DNA from: Pedobacter sp. MC2016-05
Lineage (GTDB): Bacteria > Bacteroidota > Bacteroidia > Sphingobacteriales > Sphingobacteriaceae
Assembly (NCBI RefSeq): GCF_026239735.1
Contig: NZ_JAPIVT010000002.1
Location: 1 to 64,000 of the forward strand
DNA: 64,000 bases
Direction of reading: 5' to 3'
This document shows positions 52,591 through 60,911 of the stretch, piece after piece. The notes under the pieces were generated by a model. It was not told the origin of the DNA and searched no databases. It saw only the letters and a program-made list of their open reading frames with translations. A program made the position numbers and the translations under genes. Numbering within the stretch: position 1 is the stretch's first letter; every line of letters starts with the position of its first letter.

Positions 52591-53286
52591 ATGAATTTTG
52601 ATTATAATACTACGCGTAGCCATTTGATTTTATCAGAATATGGCCGTAACGTTCAGAATATGGTGAAGTATATTTGCGAATTACCAACTATTGAAGAACG
52701 TAATAAATATGCCCAGGCGGTTATCGACCTGATGGGATTTTTGCAACCGCACTTACGTGATGTTGCCGATTTTAAACATAAACTTTGGGATCACTTGCAC
52801 ATTATTTCTGGCTATCAGATTGATGTAGAAAGCCCTTATCCAAAACCTTTACCGGAAAATGCTTTTAAAAAACCAGAGCCACTTCCTTATCCTCAGCAGC
52901 GGATTACCTACAAACATTACGGTAAAACGGTTGAGAATTTGATTGAAAAAGCTATGCGGGAGGAAAATCCGGAGCATAAAAAAGCTATGGTGCAGGGAAT
53001 CGCGAACTTTATGAAAATGGCTTACGTTACCTGGAACAAGGATAATGTAAGTGATGACACGATAATCAAAGATTTGAAATATCTTTCTGGCGGATTATTA
53101 TCTCTTGATGAGGGTGTGAACTTGGCTAAAGTTGAGTTTAGAGCTCAGAATCCTCGTCAAAATACTAATAATAATAACCGCGGAAGAACGAATAACAACA
53201 ATAATAATAATAACGGAAAGAATCGTCAAAACAATAACAACAATAATAATCGCGGACGAAACAATAATAATAAACCTAAATACTAA
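52591..53286 (+). CDS. DUF4290 protein with Asn/Arg-rich tail
   Basis: The 231-residue protein has a DUF4290 helical domain (about residues 1-180), including GRNVQNMVKYICELPTIEER, KLWDHLHIISGYQID and KHYGKTVENLIEKAM. It ends with a disordered tail (about 188-231) made of Asn runs broken by RG and GR dipeptides, with about 28 Asn residues. DUF4290 is nearly restricted to Bacteroidetes and lies next to murA in many genomes, as here. The tail resembles RGG-type RNA-binding sequence, so a role in RNA binding or phase separation is inferred. It starts after a structured leader. Confidence 0.88.
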   Translation: MNFDYNTTRSHLILSEYGRNVQNMVKYICELPTIEERNKYAQAVIDLMGFLQPHLRDVADFKHKLWDHLHIISGYQIDVESPYPKPLPENAFKKPEPLPYPQQRITYKHYGKTVENLIEKAMREENPEHKKAMVQGIANFMKMAYVTWNKDNVSDDTIIKDLKYLSGGLLSLDEGVNLAKVEFRAQNPRQNTNNNNRGRTNNNNNNNNGKNRQNNNNNNNRGRNNNNKPKY

Positions 53287-53295
53287 TAACTACAG

Positions 53296-53356
53296 CGTCA
53301 TTCTGAACTTGATTCAGAATCATTGACATAGATGCTGAAATAAATTCAGCATGACG
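53296..53356. repeat. Dispersed palindrome covering the upstream edge of murA
   Basis: The element opens CGTCAT and closes ATGACG. Within it are two hairpins, TTCTGAACTTGATTCAGAA and GCTGAAATAAATTCAGC. The ATG at 53351 lies inside the repeat, so it is not used as the murA start here. Confidence 0.8.
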
Positions 53357-53380
53357 AATGGGTTAGCAAAAGAAAAATAT

Positions 53381-54706
53381 ATGAATGCATTTGAGATAAC
53401 AGGCGGAATTAAATTAAAAGGCGAAATCACTCCTCAAGGTGCCAAAAACGAGGCCTTACAGATTCTATCTGCAGTTTTACTTACACAAGAGAAAGTAACC
53501 ATCAGCAATATTCCTGATATTAAAGATGTAAATAAACTGATTGAACTTTTGGGCGATTTGGGTGTCGCTGTTGAGCGCATCGACAAAGATACTTATACCT
53601 TCGAAGCAAAAGACATTAATTTAAATTTCTTTGAATCAGACACTTTTAAAGCTAAGGGTGGTGGTTTACGTGGTTCAATTATGATTGTTGGTCCGTTGTT
53701 GGCACGTTTTGGTAAAGCTGCAATTCCTAAACCTGGTGGCGATAAAATCGGTAGAAGAAGATTGGATACGCACTTTATCGGTTTCGAAAAGTTGGGTGCA
53801 AAATTCATTTATGATAGTAAAAAAGCTTTCTTCAATGTTGATGCTACTGATTTAAAAGGTGCTTATATCCTGTTAGATGAGGCTTCGGTTACCGGAACAG
53901 CTAATATTGTAATGGCTGCCGTTTTGGCTAAAGGCACCACAACGATTTACAATGCTGCATGCGAACCTTATCTACAGCAGCTTTGTAAAATGCTAAACCG
54001 CATGGGTGCAAAAATCTCTGGTATTGGTTCGAATTTGTTAACCATTGAGGGTGTTAAGGTTCTAGGTGGAACAGAACACAGAATGTTACCTGACATGATT
54101 GAGATTGGCTCTTTCATCGGCATGGCAGCAATGACTGAATCTGAAATCACTATTAAAAACGTTTGTTATGATGAGCTGGGCGTAATACCTGAAGTATTTA
54201 AGAAACTGGGTATTAAATTAGAACGCAGAGGTGATGATATTTATGTGCCATCGCAAAAGCATTATGAAATTGATACCTTTATAGATGGTTCGATTTTAAC
54301 GATTGCTGATTCTCCTTGGCCAGGATTCACTCCTGATTTATTGAGTATCGTTTTGGTTGTGGCTACACAAGCAAAAGGAAACGTTTTAATTCACCAAAAA
54401 ATGTTTGAAAGTCGTTTATTCTTTGTGGATAAATTGATTGACATGGGCGCTCAAATTATTCTTTGTGATCCACACCGTGCTACTGTTAACGGTATTGATA
54501 AAAAATACAAACTTCGGGGTATCAGCATGACCTCTCCAGATATTAGAGCAGGAGTTTCGTTGTTAATCGCCGCCCTTTCTGCTGAAGGTAAATCAACTAT
54601 TTACAACATTGAGCAAATTGAGCGTGGTTACCAGGATATTGATACGCGTTTAAGAGCTTTAGGTGCGCAGATTAAGCGTGTAAACGCTGATGCGCCAAGC
54701 CATTAA
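53381..54706 (+). CDS. murA: UDP-GlcNAc 1-carboxyvinyltransferase (Asp-type)
   Basis: The 441-residue enzyme makes the first committed precursor of peptidoglycan from UDP-GlcNAc and PEP. It starts at ATG 53381 (MNAFEITGGIKLKGEITPQG), since the earlier ATG lies in a palindromic repeat. The PKPGGDKIGRRR loop carries D121 where most bacteria have the fosfomycin-binding Cys (C115 in E. coli). K22 (in QGAKNEALQ), R-containing GRRRLD and the DIRAGVSLLIAAL motif are kept. The Asp form is active but does not react with fosfomycin. A strong terminator follows 90 bases later. Confidence 0.96.
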   Translation: MNAFEITGGIKLKGEITPQGAKNEALQILSAVLLTQEKVTISNIPDIKDVNKLIELLGDLGVAVERIDKDTYTFEAKDINLNFFESDTFKAKGGGLRGSIMIVGPLLARFGKAAIPKPGGDKIGRRRLDTHFIGFEKLGAKFIYDSKKAFFNVDATDLKGAYILLDEASVTGTANIVMAAVLAKGTTTIYNAACEPYLQQLCKMLNRMGAKISGIGSNLLTIEGVKVLGGTEHRMLPDMIEIGSFIGMAAMTESEITIKNVCYDELGVIPEVFKKLGIKLERRGDDIYVPSQKHYEIDTFIDGSILTIADSPWPGFTPDLLSIVLVVATQAKGNVLIHQKMFESRLFFVDKLIDMGAQIILCDPHRATVNGIDKKYKLRGISMTSPDIRAGVSLLIAALSAEGKSTIYNIEQIERGYQDIDTRLRALGAQIKRVNADAPSH

Positions 54707-55014
54707 AGATTTTTAGAGTTCAAAGTTGAAGGTTTAAAGTTGAAAGACTAATGCTTATAGGCTGATAGACTAAAGAGAAATAGCATAATGCAAAAACGCC
54801 CGGGTAAAATTATCCGGGCATTTTTTTTGTGATTTCTCGTTCACGTAACAAGCAATATATCTGCCGCTAGTTGATCACTCAAGCATTAAGATTGCTTCGT
54901 ACCTCGCAATGATGACCGACTTAAGAATGATTCGAATTAATTGCAAACATTTTCCATTCTCTATTTCCTATTCTCTATGTCCCATTCGCTATTTCTACTC
55001 CTCAACCAGCATCC
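54707..55014. other. murA-CBS convergent gap with repeats
   Basis: Contains an AAAGTT-type run (54714-54745), the murA terminator (54798-54828), a GATTGCTTCGTACCTCGCAATGA-like palindrome fragment near 54890-54912 and a CTATTCC-type run (54951-55003). No gene is seen. Confidence 0.55.
54798..54828 (+). terminator. Terminator of murA
   Basis: GCCCGG (54798-54803) pairs with CCGGGC (54814-54819), extended by inner A-T pairs, and is followed by eight T residues. Confidence 0.9.
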
Positions 55015-56376
55015 TTACCCCGATATCGCATTTATAATGTCATATTGAGTAATAATTTCAATATTCCCTGATTCATCTTCAACTAAAACAGCAGAATTTT
55101 CTTTGTTAATTAGCGATGAAATTTTATCAATAGAAGTATTCAAATCAACGAAAGGAAAAGTTGCCGTCATGATTTCTGATATCGGTGCAGATTTCAGTCC
55201 CGGGTTTTCAAGCAAAGCAGTTAAGATATCGCTCTCCGCAATTTTACCTACAATCATTCCTTGTTGCGTTACCGGAATTTGCGAAATATTCATCGATTTG
55301 ATCGTATTGATCGCTTCTAAAACAGACTTTGTTGCATCAAGGGTTACAATTTCTGTAGCTTCCTTTTTAGCTAGAATTGATTTTGCTGTTAGTTTTTCAT
55401 CCTGTAAAAAGCCTCGTTCGCGTAACCAATCTTCATTGTACATCTTGCCCATATAACGGCTACCGTGGTCATGAAAAATAACCACTACAACATCTTCTGG
55501 TTTTAACTTATCTTTCAATTGAATTAACCCGCCAATTGCTGCGCCGGCAGAGTTTCCAACGAAAATACCTTCCTTCCGGGCAATATCGCGGGTCATTAAA
55601 GCGGCATCTTTATCGGTTACTTTTTCAAATAAATCAATTACATCGAAATTTACATTGGCTGGTAAAAAATCTTCGCCAATTCCTTCGGTGATGTAGGGAT
55701 AGATTTCATCCTTATCAAAAATTCCGGTTTCCTTATATTTTTTGAAAACTGAACCGTATGTGTCGATCCCCCAAACCTGGATATTCGGATTTTTCTCTTT
55801 CAGATACTTACCAGTTCCAGAAATTGTTCCGCCGGTTCCTACACCTACAACCAGGTGAGTAATTTTGCCCTCAGTTTGTTCCCAAATTTCAGGACCAGTT
55901 TGTTCATAGTGAGCGGCAGTATTTGCCAAATTATCATATTGATTTGGCTTCCACGAATTAGGAACTTCACGCTCTAAACGAGAAGAAACAGAATAATAAG
56001 AACGCGGATCTTCTGGCTCTACATTTGTTGGACAAACAATAACCTCAGCACCAAAAGCACGTAAAGCATCTACTTTTTCTTTAGATTGTTTGTCAGTTGT
56101 AGTGAAAATACATTTGTAACCTTTGATAATGGCAGCCATCGCCAAGCCCATACCTGTATTTCCTGATGTTCCCTCAATAATGGTTCCGCCAGGTTTTAAC
56201 TTACCACTCTTCTCTGCATCTTCAATCATTTTTACCGCCATACGATCTTTGATTGAATTACCTGGATTGGTAGTTTCTATTTTTGCCAAAATTGTTCCAG
56301 GAACACCTATCGTAATTGTATTTAATTTCACCAATGGCGTATTACCAATGGTTTCTAATATGTTATTGTACCACAT
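55015..56376 (-). CDS. Cystathionine beta-synthase-like PLP enzyme with CBS pair
   Basis: The 453-residue protein has a fold-type II PLP domain (residues 1-310) and two C-terminal CBS motifs (about 335-450). K43 in NPGNSIKDRM binds PLP, TSGNTG (near residue 70) binds substrate and GVGTGGTISG the PLP phosphate. This matches cystathionine beta-synthase or a CBS-fused cysteine synthase. The CBS pair may sense S-adenosylmethionine or adenine nucleotides. A TAATTTTG -7 box lies at 56388-56381, only 4 bases before the start codon. The gene is monocistronic. Confidence 0.92.
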   Translation of the reverse strand: MWYNNILETIGNTPLVKLNTITIGVPGTILAKIETTNPGNSIKDRMAVKMIEDAEKSGKLKPGGTIIEGTSGNTGMGLAMAAIIKGYKCIFTTTDKQSKEKVDALRAFGAEVIVCPTNVEPEDPRSYYSVSSRLEREVPNSWKPNQYDNLANTAAHYEQTGPEIWEQTEGKITHLVVGVGTGGTISGTGKYLKEKNPNIQVWGIDTYGSVFKKYKETGIFDKDEIYPYITEGIGEDFLPANVNFDVIDLFEKVTDKDAALMTRDIARKEGIFVGNSAGAAIGGLIQLKDKLKPEDVVVVIFHDHGSRYMGKMYNEDWLRERGFLQDEKLTAKSILAKKEATEIVTLDATKSVLEAINTIKSMNISQIPVTQQGMIVGKIAESDILTALLENPGLKSAPISEIMTATFPFVDLNTSIDKISSLINKENSAVLVEDESGNIEIITQYDIINAISG

Positions 56377-56380
56377 GATA

Positions 56381-56388
56381 CAAAATTA
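56381..56388 (-). promoter_or_regulatory. -7 box of the CBS gene
   Basis: TAATTTTG on the minus strand fits TAnnTTTG and ends 4 bases before the ATG at 56376, suggesting a leaderless mRNA if used. Confidence 0.4.
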
Positions 56389-56596
56389 AGCAAAGCTATT
56401 AACTATTTTATAAACTATATTTTATTTAAAATATAATTTTCATAAACTAATTTTAACGAAATTTTATTCTATAATCTATCAATAAGATAGGTATTATAGA
56501 TTGATTATTAGGCAAAATGCAATATTGGTTCTAGGTTAGCGGCAGATTCGCAGATTAGAATTCACTTATAACATCTAATAAATTACAAATACTAAG

Positions 56597-56622
56597 ACGC
56601 TGAAATGAATTCAGCATGACGA
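56597..56622. repeat. Dispersed palindrome (CTGAA..TTCAG family)
   Basis: CGCTGAAATGAATTCAGC and a following ATGACG match the second hairpin of the element at 53296-53356. It is flanked by inverted copies of the GTTAGCNGCAGAT repeat (56537-56560 and 56630-56652). Confidence 0.75.
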
Positions 56623-56653
56623 CAGCATAAAAATTTGCGAATCTGCGGCTAAC

Positions 56654-57747
56654 TTACGCCAGTTTATAAACCTTGCCAGGCAATGAAACAATTACCCCTT
56701 GCATTTCTTAGGTGAGTATAACTATGGCCAATTTGCTTTGCTGAACAGCTAATGAAATACAAAGTTCATCAATAGAAAGTTGACCGCTTTGTAAAGCATC
56801 AACTACTTTCTGCTCATTTGCAGTAAGATTGAGCTGCAACGTAGTTTGCGCTTGTTTCTTCTTTTCTTTCACTTCATCATCCCACCCTAAATAATAAATC
56901 AAATCATTTGCATTGTTAATCAACCCTGCCCGATTGGTTTTAATTAAAAAGTTGCAACCTTCAGAAAAAGCATCATTTGTTCTACCTGGAAAAGCATAAA
57001 CATCTTTATTGTAAGAGTTTGCAATTTCTGCTTTAATTAACGCCCCACCTCTAATGGATGCCTCAACAACTATTGTGGCATCGGCAATGCCAGCAATAAT
57101 TCTATTTCTCTGTGGAAAATTTTGTCTGTCGGGATTTGTCAATGTTGGAAACTCGGAAAGTAGGCCCCCGTTTAAAACCATTTTTTGAGAAACTGGTTTA
57201 TGAATTTGTGGATATAATCGATCTAATCCATTCCCTAATACACCAACGGTGGGTATATCATTGGCAATACATTCGTTGTGAGCGGTAACATCGATACCAT
57301 AAGCGAGACCACTAACAATTAAAACATTATAAGCCCCTAACACTTCGCAAAGCTGCTTACATAGAGTTTTGCCATACTCAGTTGCATTACGTGTACCTAC
57401 AATACTAATAATTCTAGAGTGATTCAAATCCGCTTTACCTTTAAAGTAAAGTAAAATTGGAGAATCAAAACAGTTTTTTAAGCGTTTTGGATAATTCTCA
57501 ACTGTAAAAAACAGAACTTCAATTCCATGCTTATCAATAAATTTTAACTTTTCACCTGCTCGTTTTAAAGCATCAGTATTTAAAATTGCTTCAACGGTTT
57601 TCTCGCCAATACCCGGAATTTGAAGCAATTGATTTTTTGTAGCAGAAAAAACAGCTCAGCGCTGCCGCAATAGGCTAATAAATTTTTGGCATTTACCGGA
57701 CCAATGGATTTAATGAAATTTAAAGCAATTTTGTGAAGCGTACTCAT
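56654..57747 (-). pseudogene. dprA: Disrupted DNA-processing protein gene dprA
   Basis: DprA protects incoming single-stranded DNA in natural transformation. Here the ATG at 57747 opens MSTLHKIALNFIKSIGPVNA (SAM-like region), but one base is missing near 57655, so the frame fails after CGSAE. In the next frame the Rossmann-like core is intact, with GTRNATEYGK, IVSGLAYGIDVTAH and FPQRNRIIAGI. A TAA at codon ILT-stop (56706-56708) cuts off the last 17 residues (EMQGVIVSLPGKVYKLA, then TAA 56654-56656). A 306-aa product from TTG 57628 would lack the N-terminal domain. A sequencing error could explain one lesion but less easily both. Confidence 0.85.
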
Positions 57748-57804
57748 TAATTTTCAGGCTAAGGTGAATAAATGCGGGATGATTTATTTCCTTAAAAAGA
57801 CAAC

Positions 57805-58071
57805 CTAAAAATCAATATCAATCAAACTTTTAATTGGGATATGAATATTATTTTTCAGTTGAATGTATTTTTCTGTCACTGCCCAAACCGTAGTGTCTAC
57901 GCGTTTAGGGCCAATTGTTGTGTTAAAAGTAATCACCGCTTTGGATTTGAACTCATTTCCAAGTCTTTGAGCTTCATCAAGTTTAGTTTTTAGTTCTTCT
58001 GTGTGATCTTCTTTTGCATTGATGATATTCAAATAGCTTAAATGTTCTTTTTCTACAATTTCTATTGGCAT
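57805..58071 (-). CDS. Small hypothetical protein (88 aa)
   Basis: This 88-residue soluble protein has no recognised name. The second half reads VITFNTTIGPKRVDTTVWAV and HIPIKSLIDIDF, a beta-rich pattern seen in small conserved Bacteroidetes proteins. The first half is helical and charged (KEDHTEELKTKLDEAQRL). It is upstream of the dprA pseudogene on the same strand (57 bases). Function unknown. Confidence 0.65.
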   Translation of the reverse strand: MPIEIVEKEHLSYLNIINAKEDHTEELKTKLDEAQRLGNEFKSKAVITFNTTIGPKRVDTTVWAVTEKYIQLKNNIHIPIKSLIDIDF

Positions 58072-58161
58072 AGCTTCTTTTTAACGATTAATGTTAAACA
58101 AGCTTATCAATTTTTTCGAAGAAAAACAACCGCAAACACTCATTTTATGTAATAATTAACA

Positions 58162-58189
58162 AAAAAAAACCTCGATTTTCATCGAGGCT
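58162..58189 (-). terminator. Terminator of the S41 protease operon
   Basis: CCTCGAT (58170-58176) and ATCGAGG (58181-58187) close a 4-base loop, with nine A residues on the plus strand giving a T-run on the minus strand. It lies just after the S41 gene. Confidence 0.9.
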
Positions 58190-58205
58190 AAATTTTAATT
58201 TTCTG

Positions 58206-59720
58206 TTATTTGAACTTCATTTTTCGAGTTTCGATCATTCCTTTAAATTCGTGGTCAAGTTTTTCGTTATTGCTATCAATTACCTGCCTAGATACGCCAG
58301 AGGTGCTACTTAATGTGCTTTCTTTTAAATATGAGGTAAATGCGCCTGTAGCAGAATAATTTAAAGCCTGGGCTAATAATTTTTCTGATGGGTCTCCGAA
58401 GTCTTTAGTCAAATCATCAACTACATCTTTATCTACTGCCATTCCATCGAAATAATCACCGAAGCCTGATTGATTTTTGGTTTGAAACTGAGGGATGTAC
58501 AAGTCTTTTTTATCGATTCTGAGAGAGAAAAACCCAACAGGTTTGCCGTAGGTTTTTCTACCAATTAACTTTACATCCATTACTGGTTTTAAATTGTTAA
58601 TCAACAACTCGCTTGCAGATGCTGTTCCGCCTGCAACTAAAAAATACACCCTTGTTAACCCATTCAAGCTACCGCGTTTGGCAAAAACTTCTAAATTACC
58701 TCCCTGTACTGTAGGTTCATAATTATAATCAAAAAACGAAAACATTCTCCTAACGCCATCTGAACCAGTCTGATAAAATTTTTGATTCTCAAGAATTGTA
58801 GCTTTCTTATCTTGCATCGTTTTGGTCCAATAAGTGGTATACATCACTTTTCCATTTTGAGATGCAGGAGCTATTAAATTGGTAAAAGCTTCTGATGTTG
58901 CAACTGAACCTCCGCCATTGTAACGTAAATCAACTACAAGTTCTGTGATTCCATCCGTTGTAAACTTAGTAAAAGCAGCATCCAATAAAGTAACAGAATT
59001 GGTGGTGAAGCTGTTAAAAACAATATAACCTATTTTTTTTGCCCCTACAGTATATGTATTTGAGTATAAAATAGGATTAATATTATAACTGCCTCTGTTA
59101 ATTACCAAATCTTGTGAAGTACCATCAGGTTTTACAATAGTCATCGAAATGCTCGGGTTACTACCAAAAATACCATCGTTTAAATTGTCGATATCGCTTT
59201 GACTGGTTCTTAAGGTTGTTCTACCATTCACTCGGGTGATCTGATAGCCCCTTTTTAAACCGGCAAGAGCCGCAGGAGAGGTAGCGTAAACAGATTTAAC
59301 CCGTAATAAATTATTAGCATCGTAATTTGCTGAAAAACCATAATCGCCACTAACACCGCCCAATTGCCCAGCAACTGCACCGTTATCAATAAACGAATAC
59401 TTATCTTTTCCACCTGTGCTTGGCAAAGCCGCAAGCGCTGCTAATACTTGATCATCGTTCGCATACTTGCGTGGATTAAAGGTATCATAATCAGGCATGC
59501 CCACATTCCAGAAATAAGTTTGTTTCGCATATAAAAAGATAGAATCGCGGGTTAAATAATCACGGTTTGAAGTTGGGGTTTGCAGTGTATTTTTTTCTAC
59601 TACAGGAGTAGATGAATCTGAATCAGGTTCAGTATTGTTCTTTTTACAAGAAGCTAAAAAACCAGCCGACCCAACTAAAAAGAACAAAATGCTCTTCTTC
59701 ACATTAACTTTTCTAAACAT
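58206..59720 (-). CDS. S41-family peptidase, lipoprotein
   Basis: The 504-residue protein has a lipoprotein signal peptide ending FLASC (lipid on about Cys25) and an acidic Ser/Asp linker. A PDZ-like domain follows (about residues 110-210, VYATSPAALAGLKRGYQI), then the S41 (C-terminal processing peptidase, tail-specific) catalytic domain. The nucleophile Ser lies in GGTASASE near residue 365, and the Lys in RKTYGKPVG near residue 392. It degrades or trims envelope proteins. It is the last gene of a three-gene operon with a HAD-like and a pre-ATP-grasp-like protein (gaps 2 and 1 bases). Confidence 0.92.
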   Translation of the reverse strand: MFRKVNVKKSILFFLVGSAGFLASCKKNNTEPDSDSSTPVVEKNTLQTPTSNRDYLTRDSIFLYAKQTYFWNVGMPDYDTFNPRKYANDDQVLAALAALPSTGGKDKYSFIDNGAVAGQLGGVSGDYGFSANYDANNLLRVKSVYATSPAALAGLKRGYQITRVNGRTTLRTSQSDIDNLNDGIFGSNPSISMTIVKPDGTSQDLVINRGSYNINPILYSNTYTVGAKKIGYIVFNSFTTNSVTLLDAAFTKFTTDGITELVVDLRYNGGGSVATSEAFTNLIAPASQNGKVMYTTYWTKTMQDKKATILENQKFYQTGSDGVRRMFSFFDYNYEPTVQGGNLEVFAKRGSLNGLTRVYFLVAGGTASASELLINNLKPVMDVKLIGRKTYGKPVGFFSLRIDKKDLYIPQFQTKNQSGFGDYFDGMAVDKDVVDDLTKDFGDPSEKLLAQALNYSATGAFTSYLKESTLSSTSGVSRQVIDSNNEKLDHEFKGMIETRKMKFK

Positions 59721-59722
59721 AT

Positions 59723-60331
59723 CTATTTGTAAATTTCCAGTGACACAATATACGGCAAATTCATTAACTTGGATTGTTGTTCATCAAAATTATTTGCCCC
59801 CACAACTAACGCATCATTTGGCGATAAATTGTTGTCGTTTAGTATCTTCTGAAATATTTCTGCCTTCTCTACGCCCATTTCATCTGCAAAGTATACCGTT
59901 AAGTAATTTTCCAGTCCGTTCCATTCTGTTTGTTTAATTTTGTTAAGCTGCTGATCTGGATTTCCAGCCGTCACGATAAATATTTTTTTTCTTTCAATGA
60001 CCAACTCTTGCATAAACTCTAGCAGGTTTTTGAACAATAAAAGTTTTAAAGGCAATCGGGCATTTTGATGCAGCAAATCAAAATTGTATTGGTATTTGGC
60101 GTCAATTTCAAAAGCCTTCGCTGTTTTTACGAATAAGTCCTCCACTCCTGATTGCTCGAATTCACCTCTCATGAAATCTAAGATAGCTTGCGCATTTTTT
60201 TGCTCGCTATATTCGATAAACTGGACAAATAAATAATAAACCTGAAGCAGATAATCCTTTTCAGGGTAAAGCACATTATCAAGTTCAAAAATGACGATCT
60301 GCTTATCTTTCACTAGCTCGTATGCATCCAT
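59723..60331 (-). CDS. HAD-like protein with altered catalytic residues
   Basis: The 202-residue protein has the HAD fold. Motif I reads IFELDNVLYPE with Glu16 where the nucleophile Asp should be, motif II is IVTAGNPDQQ, motif III has a Lys in GVEKAEIF, and motif IV is VVGANNFDEQ with Ala where an Asp is expected. The cap is helical (about residues 25-95). Because two catalytic acids are changed, phosphatase activity is doubtful and a binding or regulatory role is more likely. It overlaps neither neighbour but has gaps of 1-2 bases, so translation is coupled. Confidence 0.8.
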   Translation of the reverse strand: MDAYELVKDKQIVIFELDNVLYPEKDYLLQVYYLFVQFIEYSEQKNAQAILDFMRGEFEQSGVEDLFVKTAKAFEIDAKYQYNFDLLHQNARLPLKLLLFKNLLEFMQELVIERKKIFIVTAGNPDQQLNKIKQTEWNGLENYLTVYFADEMGVEKAEIFQKILNDNNLSPNDALVVGANNFDEQQSKLMNLPYIVSLEIYK

Positions 60332-60332
60332 C

Positions 60333-60812
60333 TTAAATTGTAAGGAGTTTTAAATCATCGTTTGAATTGTTGTAACCGAAAACGCCGTTAAGTTCCTCGT
60401 TCTGTTTTATAAAAATCTCATCTCCGCTAGCGAAAATACATTCACCTTGAATGAATACCGCATAGTTTCCATAGTTGGTCTTTTCAAGCGAAATATAATT
60501 CAGTAACGAATCTGCTGGTGGAGTTAACACCTGAATGCCATATTCACCAAACAAAACGGCTGATTTTGCGAGAGGTTCTATCTCATAATTGTGTAACGGG
60601 ATGATGCAATCAATAGCTTCAGTGATGCAAAAATTCAATAATAAATGTGCAATACTATCTTGATTGAGCTTGCCCAATGAAGTAAAAGCATAATTTTCGG
60701 TAACAATGCCCGGAACGTCTCCATAGTCGGCTAGCAGGACAAAATGACTAGGAAATGCCTTCATTAACTTTAAGGCTTTGGCAGTATTTCCGCCAGTAAT
60801 TAATATTTTCAA
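60333..60812 (-). CDS. Pre-ATP-grasp-like protein lacking the ATP-grasp domain
   Basis: The 159-residue protein opens with MKILITGGNTAKALKLMKAF and continues through VLLADYGDVPGIV and a segment DCIIPLHNYEIEPLAKSAVLF. This is the Rossmann-like N-terminal domain found before ATP-grasp domains in carbamoyl-phosphate-synthase-like and PylC-like ligases. The frame stops before any ATP-grasp domain. It could be a truncated gene or a stand-alone domain. It is the first gene of the operon with the HAD-like and S41 proteins. Function unknown. Confidence 0.65.
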   Translation of the reverse strand: MKILITGGNTAKALKLMKAFPSHFVLLADYGDVPGIVTENYAFTSLGKLNQDSIAHLLLNFCITEAIDCIIPLHNYEIEPLAKSAVLFGEYGIQVLTPPADSLLNYISLEKTNYGNYAVFIQGECIFASGDEIFIKQNEELNGVFGYNNSNDDLKLLTI

Positions 60813-60911
60813 TGTTTAATTGTTATTTGATACTCAGTGTTGAATGGGAAATGGGAAATTGATAGTAGATAACCGGCAATTGATAACTGGTAATTAATAA
60901 ATGGCAACTTC

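Noticed and set aside
53152..53286. AAT/AAC-rich repeat as a non-coding microsatellite
   Set aside because: It is an open coding tail of the DUF4290 protein.
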